DNA of 64,000 nucleotides from Hormiphora californensis (Eukaryota > Ctenophora > Tentaculata > Cydippida > Pleurobrachiidae). The stretch is from the NCBI GenBank assembly GCA_020137815.1, contig CM035355.1, positions 1,574,774-1,638,773 on the forward strand, read 5' to 3'. A model generated the notes under the pieces. The model was given only the letters and a program-made list of their open reading frames with translations. It ran no database searches and was not told where the DNA came from. Within the stretch, counting starts at the first letter, position 1. Each line of letters opens with the position of its first letter. Shown in pieces: positions 56,256 through 64,000 of the stretch. Position numbers and translations under genes: made by a program.

Positions 56256-57097
56256 AGATCTGCAGACTTGAGGAACTGCACCCAGTTCCAACTTCCTAAC
56301 ACAGTTCTAACACATCCGTGCCACGCTGATGCTGCTTGTTCAGGGAGGAGTGCAGTGCGTTCAAATTTTGTTGGCAGAAAAAAGGGGTGCAGCTCAGTGG
56401 AACTCTTCCGGCTGTTCGCGCAGTACATTGTACTGTACACTGTTATACATTGTGTGTAATGAGTACACGCGCGCACAGAATCATTTGATTAGGTTACGGC
56501 GCGTCACATGATCGTTTGGGTAAAAGTGTGACAAATGTGACAAGTACAATACAATTCCATCGGGCTGAAATAAAAGTTCTTGATTATGGGAATGTGAGAG
56601 AATTAAAAAGAGAAAACCACTAATCCCAATCCCTCATTATTCTCACAATAATTTTATATTTTATTCATCCATCCTTTTATGGGGGGAATTGAGACATTAT
56701 ATGCTCCATTTTACTATCGTTAAATATGTAGCTCCAGCCAATATGTTGAAATAAATTTGAATATTTCTTTATGTACTCGGTTTAGTTCCCTCTCCATTCT
56801 CCACCTTCTTTACAGACTTCATGTTTTGGGAGACCTAATTTAAAGCAATCATGCCTTCTTCAACAAACCCAATTGAAACAAGGAAGCCTAAACTTTCCCT
56901 CTTGCTCTGTCTACTGTTCCTCTTTCTTTAATATCGTCAATTAGACATAGCCCTTTCCCCATGTGGGCCCGAGAGGAGAGAAGGAGAGAGGTAGAGAGGT
57001 AGAGATTAGATGGAGTGAAGCCTCGCATAGAAATTAATATTTTAGTGATTTAAAGTTCTCCTCGGACTTTGGAGTAATGAGTATTCTATTGTCCTGG
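56256..57097. other. Intergenic, no gene seen
   Basis: AT-rich and without recognised structure. Confidence 0.45.
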
Positions 57098-57105
57098 GTT
57101 TTGTG

Positions 57106-57119
57106 TTGTTGAGTAACAA
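57106..57119. mobile_element. 14-bp micro-element, perfect 8-bp TSD
   Basis: TTGTTGAGTAACAA flanked by GTTTTGTG on both sides (57098-57105, 57120-57127). It is essentially two 5-bp terminal repeats joined. Confidence 0.65.
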
Positions 57120-57410
57120 GTTTTGTGTGTATTACAAACCCACGGCCCAGGTGCCTATTGTGTCTGTTTTCAGTCCTTGTATATCTCGTAACAATATCGT
57201 CTCTGTATCTACCCTACCTATTTTATCACGCACCTCTTAGAACACGAAACTACACACACGGGCACCATGAGTCAGTTCACGTTGTGTCTCCCCCATTTCC
57301 CATGAGCTATAGGGGACCAATTTGAGTACAGTTCTGCACCTGATCACTATTTTCTATGATCCAGGTAGCCCTAAATTTGTGATCTCACAATGGAATGTAG
57401 AGAAAGAGGG

Positions 57411-57430
57411 AGTGAGAGAGAGAGAGAGAA

Positions 57431-57491
<61 letters not shown>

Positions 57492-57492
57492 G

Positions 57493-57537
<45 letters not shown>
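57411..57537. repeat. (GA)n microsatellite
   Basis: About 125 bp with few interruptions; further GA tracts at 57630-57655 and 57785-57865. Confidence 0.95.
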
Positions 57538-57865
57538 AATTGGTATGGATGTGTGATTGATACTAGCAGCACCTGTGGCTTTTAGATCACTACCAATTGC
57601 TAGCTGAGGGTCGGTGAGTGAGAAAGTTAAAAAGAGAGAGGGGGAGAGAGGGCGAAATAGGTGTTGAGCCGTTTATTGATCCTGGTCCTTCTTTATCTCG
57701 GCATAACCACGATATAATATTATGGGAGTCGATAGGGAGATAAACATATTATAGAGATTCAGAGAGATAGATACTAGATAGTGTGTTAGAGAAAAGAGAT
57801 AGAGAGAGATAAACATATAGAGAGAGATAGAGAGAAAGGGAGAGAGAGAGAGAGATAGAGAGAGG

Positions 57866-59504
57866 TAGAGATCATCCGTTCTTTAGCACCATAAAATCCA
57901 ACAAAACAATCAGTGCAGATCATGCAGTGTGCTGATGACCGTTCACCGTTTAGCAAGGACTTGTTGGTCACCCCTCTTGCTATATAGAACCTCTCCAGAA
58001 TTGATCTATCCCCCTTTTGTCTGGCCAACCTGTTCTCACATGCTACCAAAAACCAAACGGAGGGATGGCTAATCACCCCCCTGTACTGGTTTGTTTAGCC
58101 CTGAATTTCCTGATCTTTAGTTTGTGCATCACTTTGGGCGTGTATCTTTAAATTCCTTGTTGATTAAAGGGTGAGAGACACCCCTTACTCAACAAGTATT
58201 TCCCACACAGTTCCTCTTTTTTGTATTTTCATATCTCGTTTCTACCTCCATATTTTCTATTTTGTGTGTTCCAGCTTTCTAGCTACGTCATTTTGTTATT
58301 TGAGCTTCATATTCATTTCACTATAATCACTGTGTACTTGAGTACCCCTTACTGTACATGATTCCATGCACATTCTAATTTCGGATATTTCTGGAAAATT
58401 AAAATTGTTGTTAAACCCCCACCGAAGCAGAGAAATATGTAATTTCATGAGCCGGGTATGCGTGACACGCTGAGAGTACCTAGAACTGTATACTTGCAGC
58501 AATGCTAATCCCAATTAAAGTATCCTTCCCTAAATATATATATGTCACAACAAACATACTAAATATAACATCCCTTGTGTGACAGGTCAGCACACAGCTT
58601 ACACAGCTGTTGTTGACGTGCTGTGTCATTAGTCGCTCTCATGCAGAGCTGGGCGGGGGTTACTGATCTTTAGATGAACTATAGGAAATATTTGTAGCAA
58701 CTTTGTAGGGTACAGCACGTGAGTTAGGTGTGACAAGTTATATTAGGGTAAACTGAATATATCTCATTATCTAAAACTTGTTAGTTGCCTAGTTGCCAAC
58801 TAATGTTACATCTCATACTATAGCTATGCCGTCTTGTTAGGAGCCCTGATACAAGCAACACATATCTAATGTGCCCTGGCCCCTGAATATATACCCCCTG
58901 CACGTGGTGTGAGTGATGTTAGAGTTTAGACGCACTGTATATCAAGTTGCTCTAGCTACATCTTTACATGAGGGGGGAGCAACAAGAGATTAATATAGAC
59001 CAGGGCTCCATTAATCTCTAGTCAATATTGTTAGTCTCCGCTTTTGATAATTGCTAGTGAATATATCATTCTCTATAACATATTTTCTGAAAACGCCCCA
59101 CCGCATGCGACCACATGTTTAGTTGGTATGAAGCTTCAAGTTTACCTCAACTCTGTTAGTAATATATTATTTATGTATTTATGTCAATATTTAGTACTTT
59201 TCCGCCTCTATTTCTTCTCGTTATTCACAAGCTTATTTGGCGTTGCTAGTTGCAGATTGAATTTCTTGTTCAATGACCGAATCTAATGGAGATTCATTGT
59301 CGTTAAGGTTGCGTACGGGAGACTTGTCCAACTATGCCCACATGTACGTAATGACAACAATTCCTGTTCTGCCACAACAATAGAGCACGCTGTGGTGACT
59401 GCATGATATATGCACAGTAACCTACTTTAAGTGCTTTTCAATTTCACCCGAGTACCCTGCAGCTCTCTCGTTTGAAAGAGATGTATGCTGACATGGACAA
59501 AGAC
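57866..59504. other. Intergenic, no gene seen
   Basis: AT-rich. A family I-like hairpin TTGTTGATTAAAGGG ... CCCCTTACTCAACAA is at 58159-58193. Confidence 0.4.
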
Positions 59505-59547
59505 CATGGAGCGCGCGAGAACTGTGGTTAGAGCATTGGCCTGACAG
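59505..59547. mobile_element. Truncated family III element, perfect 8-bp TSD
   Basis: CATGGAGCGCGCGAGAAC ... GAGCATTGGCCTGACAG, flanked by ACAAAGAC (59497-59504 and 59548-59555). One terminal unit is missing, yet the duplication is perfect. Confidence 0.72.
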
Positions 59548-59565
59548 ACAAAGACCGCTATATCG

Positions 59566-59598
59566 TTGTTGAGTCAGGGGTTACCCCTTACTCAACAA
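59566..59598. mobile_element. Family I hairpin, 33 bp
   Basis: TTGTTGAGTCAGGGG ... CCCCTTACTCAACAA, with flanks CTATATCG and CCCTATCG (6 of 8 match). It lies 18 bp from the family III copy. Confidence 0.6.
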
Positions 59599-60328
59599 CC
59601 CTATCGCTATTGTTTCGTCTCGCTCTAGACAAGGACTTGTCTCTATTAATCTCTCTATCACTTGCACTCTCTCTCACTCTCTTTCTCTTTCTCTTTCGTT
59701 CTTTCCTTGTCTCATAATTAAATACTGCTAGTTGCTACGAATAAGTTATTCTAATATTTTATTTACGTGGGAATTTTGATTTTATATGGTAGAAAGAGAA
59801 TGCATTACATCATATAATAAATGGTCCCAGTATATTATAATAGTGAAAGGATGTACTCTAATCGATTAAAACTGGACAAATTTAGTGGCCGATTATGTTA
59901 TTTTCTCTCTCCATTCATAAGTAATACGATAAATGCATACTGGTATTAAAAGAAGAAGCACCAAATGGTTTGTTGTCAGATGGTTAGGGTAATGATATAA
60001 CGCTGAGAAGGGTTTTAGAACGCATTGTTGAGTAAGGGTGGGAGGATTTCGATTCAAGCTCTTTCGCCACATACGGCTTCGTCAGGAATTTAGAACTCAA
60101 TAAATAGTTTTACGCTGTAGTTGATGAAAGCAGCTGACGTACTGCATAACCTTTTGTATCACATGCATTATGCAACGACACGCTTATATAGGTTTCTAAA
60201 TTCTAGGGCACTGTACATCTCCCAGTCCCGAAGGCCTAATTAGTAATTACCCTACAACTATGACCCTATAACTTTAGCCCGTTCTTGAGCTCTCCTTTTG
60301 TTTCCAATGAAATCTTTAGTGTCATGCC
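59599..60328. other. Intergenic, no gene seen
   Basis: CT-rich stretch at 59640-59705; a truncated family I end (TTGTTGAGTAAGGGTGGGAG) at 60028. Confidence 0.4.
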
Positions 60329-60353
60329 TTGTTGAGTAACACTAACTCAACAA
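60329..60353. mobile_element. 25-bp micro-element, family I
   Basis: TTGTTGAGTAA ... TTGAGT complement ending ACTCAACAA, flanked by GTCATGCC and GTCATACC (60321-60328, 60354-60361). Confidence 0.7.
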
Positions 60354-60413
60354 GTCATACCTCATGTGATCTCACTAACATGTATTCGTGTGGTCTCACT
60401 GACCTGTAGGTTG

Positions 60414-60455
60414 TATTCGTGTGGTCTCACTAACGCGATAGTGAGACCACACGAA
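60414..60455. repeat. 42-bp hairpin
   Basis: ATTCGTGTGGTCTCACTA and its complement with a 6-base loop; an extra direct copy of the left arm lies at about 60384. Confidence 0.85.
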
Positions 60456-62484
60456 TCATTTTAACGTGTAAACTTAGTTTATCAGCCCAGGTGATGTAAA
60501 CTGTTATATCCGGTAGCGGTACACATCACACATGGGTGAACAACAATGGAGGTTAATGAACTATTGCTGAAGTAGTTTCCCAGGTCCCTGAAGTTGTCCT
60601 AATATCTTGGTTAAGCGGTTCCGGCTTTGGTATTTAGCATCTTTTGGATACATATTAGCACGCTTATTCAAAAACTCATATAACTTGGATATGAGGATTC
60701 CATTCATGAATTGCTTCTATCAGAAGTTTTAACACCCTATCATTATAATATGATAAAGCCCTAGGAATTCCTATAATATATCGCCCATTAAATATGTTGC
60801 ATTGTGAGGCGACAAGTATTAATATTACCCACTTATCAGCGACAATTATTAATATTACCATTTATGCCATATTTCTGTAACGAATTCCTTCCATTACAAT
60901 ATCCTAATTTGGTGTGTCGCTGCATTGTGTGTATTGGATTATAAATACTTGCTTTATGCTGGTATGCCACACATATTGAGCTAATAATATTACATATATT
61001 CTATGTAATTAATTAAGTGAGAGGAGAGCAAGAGAGAGAGGGGACAGGGAGAGACGGAGTTATTATAGAATATAGCTAGTAAACACTCCATAGACAGGAG
61101 CACCAGCTCGTCTGTCGCAGCAAGTCATTGCTAATTATCGATAAGTTATATAACTCATGACACATATTATCATTAACAAGTTTCAAGGACAACTTTATGA
61201 ACAGTTTATGCATGTAATTTATGTAGAGTGGGTTCGACGGTCGGCCTAGTAAACGGTAGCTGATTATAATTGTAGTCGCTGATTTGTTTTACTTATTTTA
61301 TGATGACCTCGTGAATAGCACCACGGCCACCGGACCTTTGAAATTCTTTATTAATTCTGTGAAACATGATTTATATATTGATTGTTTATTAGCAAATGCA
61401 GACGGTGTTTGAAAACAAGGTGGCAGCATATATACTTGTTTTCTCCTTACCTGCATTTCAGCACATATACTGCAGAATGTAGATACGATATCCCATTTGT
61501 CTGCATTAAACACAGTATTTTTCTTTGGATAAAGTATTGTCTGTAAAGACAAAAGTAGTAGAAGATCCTTGTGTCTGTATATTGTGTATACTCAGAGTTC
61601 TCTGCGGTAGTATAATTAGATGAGTCGAGCTGATTACCGGAATGATTCTCTACTATTTGCGGGGGCACAGAGCGGGGACCAGCTCTATACCACTTTCCTT
61701 CCGTAGCTTACTTTATAATTCCTCTTCCTCATTCCTCCGATCATTGATCTCCTTTTCTTAACCTCATCTGTGCTGTAGCTAGTCTTTGAGTTTCGTCGGT
61801 CGATAGTCGATACAATGTATATCGGACCCCGATTTATCGGCCATTTCCCCCGAGGATCCCGGTAAATCGGGGTCCGATTGTATTATATCGTACCACGTAC
61901 ACAGATACAAGAAAATCCAATCATTGTAATTGTGTTAGAACTGCTATATTGTTTTTATAGTAAGTCGAGCGCAACCTTCTTTGAGGTTTCTCAGAACATA
62001 GCGCCCTTCCCTGTCATTATATTGTCTGCATTTGCCTGTCTTTGGTAAAATCGTCTTGACTCTTGAAATATGATTGGTACAGATGCCTTATTCAGAGAGA
62101 CTGTCTGCAGTAGTGTTATTGGTATGCAACTGTCAAGAGACAGGATAAAAGTAATTATCTGAATCCAACCAAGTTCTAAAGGTCGATTTGCCGAGATGAA
62201 AATTGACTCTCTTGTCAACTCTATCGGGTTATTATTTTCTGAAAATCCCTTTTTGATTGATTTAGCATAGTTGTGCTGATGTAAAATGTATGATCAATAC
62301 ATATCATAGGCTAGTAGTGGTCACTGGTCACACTTCTCGCCTCCAAATGCAATTCTCATACTTCTTCTATAGTTCTCATACTTCACCGCAATGCTTCACC
62401 GCAGTAGAGCCACAAAATAACACCTACGAGCAGTACCATTGGTGGTAGTAGAAAGTACGAATAAACCGCTTGTGTACTGATCTC
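60456..62484. other. Intergenic, no gene seen
   Basis: AT-rich. One hairpin at 61811-61884 (TATCGGACCCCGATTTATCG / CGGTAAATCGGGGTCCGAT). Confidence 0.4.
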
Positions 62485-62535
62485 TTGCCTAGCTAGACTG
62501 TGTTACAAATGTAAAGGAGGGTTAGAACATAACAA
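62485..62535. mobile_element. Micro-element, family II
   Basis: TTGCCTAGCTAGACTGTG ... GGGTTAGAACATAACAA, flanked by CTGATCTC (62477-62484) and CAGATCTC (62536-62543). Confidence 0.75.
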
Positions 62536-62543
62536 CAGATCTC

Positions 62544-63295
62544 CCTTTTTGTGACAAATGGAAGTGAGATATATATTTGATATCCACGTGCCCCCTGACA
62601 TCCCCCCTGTATTATATGGCACACTTTGGTAAATAGACAGCTGTATTATTGATTATAATTAGCAGCACCCTGTTGCTGACTGTTGCTATCCCTTCACCTG
62701 CTGCTGCGACATGTTACAGATCTCATCATGATGCTTTGATCGATTATAAAATTAAAAGAGAGGAGCTTTGCCGATTGTTTGACCATGATAGTTGAAATTG
62801 TTTCGTAAAATTCTCAAAACATCTTTCTTTTACAGATACACAAGAGTAAATTTGGTTTGAAAGTATTTCGACCCAGTAGACAAATTTACGTTTCATTGGT
62901 TTTCACGGCAAAAATTCATTTAATGTATCAAGACGCAAAATTGATTTAGTCAATGAGATTGCATTGAAATCATTTCCTGGAGGCAGAAAATCACACACAC
63001 TCTCTCCTTCTCTCTGATCTTTCTTCAGTGAAGAATCTTCACAGGCGAGGTGAGTGTCATCGCCCGCCACAATGTCGGTACTGCGTGTGAGCTGAGGTAA
63101 TTACCTTTCAAAGCAAGGTAATTACCGAGGTCATGAGTCGGATCCATGGGACCTATACAACATCAGACCCTCGCATTGTCTACCATCTTTTAACAAGTTT
63201 ACATTACTCTCATCAGTTGTTTTGTTGATCATCAACTCAGTTATTGTTCGGATACGAATTAACGACGGACACTTATAATTATCATTTATATGAGG
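62544..63295. other. Intergenic, no gene seen
   Basis: AT-rich; a small hairpin GGTAATTACC...GGTAATTACC at 63095-63127. Confidence 0.4.
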
Positions 63296-63483
63296 CATAA
63301 ACTCTGGCCACTGGCACGTTATTTCAGATACCTTTCTCCCAGCGCGCCGCTGGGAGAAGGTAGCTGTAGTTTATCCGCCAGTGGCGGATAAACTGGTTTA
63401 AATCACGACGACGATCCCGAGGCGGAGCCGAGGGAGAGGCGGAGGGGTTTAAACCAATAACGTGCCATTGGTCAGAGTTTATG
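63296..63483. mobile_element. 188-bp MITE with nested hairpins
   Basis: CATAAACTCTGGCCACTGGC at the left, with an imperfect complement at the right end. Inside are CTCCCAGCGCGCCGCTGGGAG and TTTATCCGCCAGTGGCGGATAAA. CCAGTGGC-type hairpins recur at 63852-63935. Confidence 0.75.
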
Positions 63484-64000
63484 GGTTATATACCCTGCTT
63501 TAGTTGTTTGTTTCAAGTATTACACACTAACAAGAGAGAAAACACTAATCAAAACACACAAAGAGAACTGAGAAACAGTCAAAAACATCTCTCAATTGAG
63601 TGTATATTGTTTGGTAACAGTTACTAAGGAGAGAGAGAAAGAAATAACAAGATATGGGGCATGCCAGACATAACACAGAGGAATTGAGATAGTGAAACAA
63701 AAGGGGAGATAAAGAGAGAGAAATTGACGGAATGTGTTGTTTCTTTCTCTCCAGTGCAGTGTGTAACTCTTGCAAACAGTGTTCCCTCTGTATTTCAGTA
63801 AGAACTGATCATTTACACACACTTTGAATGTAACATAGGAGTAATAATAAACAGCCAGCCAGTGGGAAATAATCTGCCGCTGGACTGGCTGTATATTGAG
63901 AGCGCGCCAGTGGGACTTCTCGCCACTGGCGGGTTATTTAAGTTAGCAGGGTATATACCGCTATAATCTATCTAGCTTTGTGTGCCGTTTAAAACGTAAG
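63484..64000. other. Intergenic, no gene seen
   Basis: AT-rich, with two CCAGTGG hairpins at 63852-63891 and 63903-63935. Confidence 0.4.

Noticed and set aside
57322-58076. Arg/Glu- and Ser/Leu-rich frames
   Set aside because: Translations of GA/CT microsatellites.

Overview
This is eukaryotic, almost certainly metazoan, nuclear DNA. Genes are split by short GT-AG introns (about 70-150 bp, a few longer because of inserted repeats). The recognisable products are animal-type: a class A-like GPCR, a POT1 telomere protein, a NIM1-like kinase, cytosolic glutaminyl-tRNA synthetase (QARS), secreted F5/8C-like and DUF4430-like proteins, and several membrane-anchored J-domain proteins. Compact genes, antisense genes nested in introns and very dense hairpin repeats suggest a non-bilaterian such as a sponge; that assignment is inference. 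I built gene models by hand from splice signals, reading frame and recalled family motifs. Several models close exactly in frame over 4-12 exons.

Layout. 1-2436: giant inverted repeat with 32-bp minisatellite arms. 3.3-5.6 kb: 3' half of a GPCR gene. 5.9-8.2 kb: POT1. 8.9-10.3 kb: small DNA transposon remnants. 10.6-12.1 kb: Thr-rich mucin-like secreted gene broken by a 99-bp palindrome. 12.2-13.6 kb: foldback element. 16.3-18.4 kb: two small genes. 19.0-23.1 kb (minus): NIM1-like kinase with a (CTGA)n intron of about 470 bp. 23.4-26.9 kb: repeats and a possible short minus-strand gene. 27.0-37.9 kb: J-domain genes A, B1, C1, then a tandem segmental copy with A', B2, C2. 38.3-43.1 kb: QARS with an antisense gene inside intron 10. 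43.4-50.1 kb: J-domain genes D and E; intron 1 and intron 2 of E each hold an antisense ORF. 50.7-52.4 kb (minus): 2-oxoglutarate/Fe(II) oxygenase. 52.4-64 kb: mostly non-coding, with a 1.68-kb TIR element and many micro-elements.

Working together. The five complete J-domain genes (A, B1/B2, C1/C2, D, E) all encode a basic, acid-poor N-terminus, an HPD-containing J domain and one hydrophobic segment. This fits mitochondrial inner-membrane DNAJC4/DNAJC30-like co-chaperones (inference). They form a local cluster flanking QARS.

Main observations for a second look: (1) a short POT1 whose CxxC pairs lie 16 residues apart, implying no insertion in the C-terminal OB fold; (2) families of very small TTG...CAA elements (11-86 bp) with 8-bp target-site duplications; (3) the segmental duplication supplies empty sites that prove several insertions, including a Helitron-like A|TC...CTAG|T element; (4) four one-base length shifts clustered within about 280 bp of QARS.
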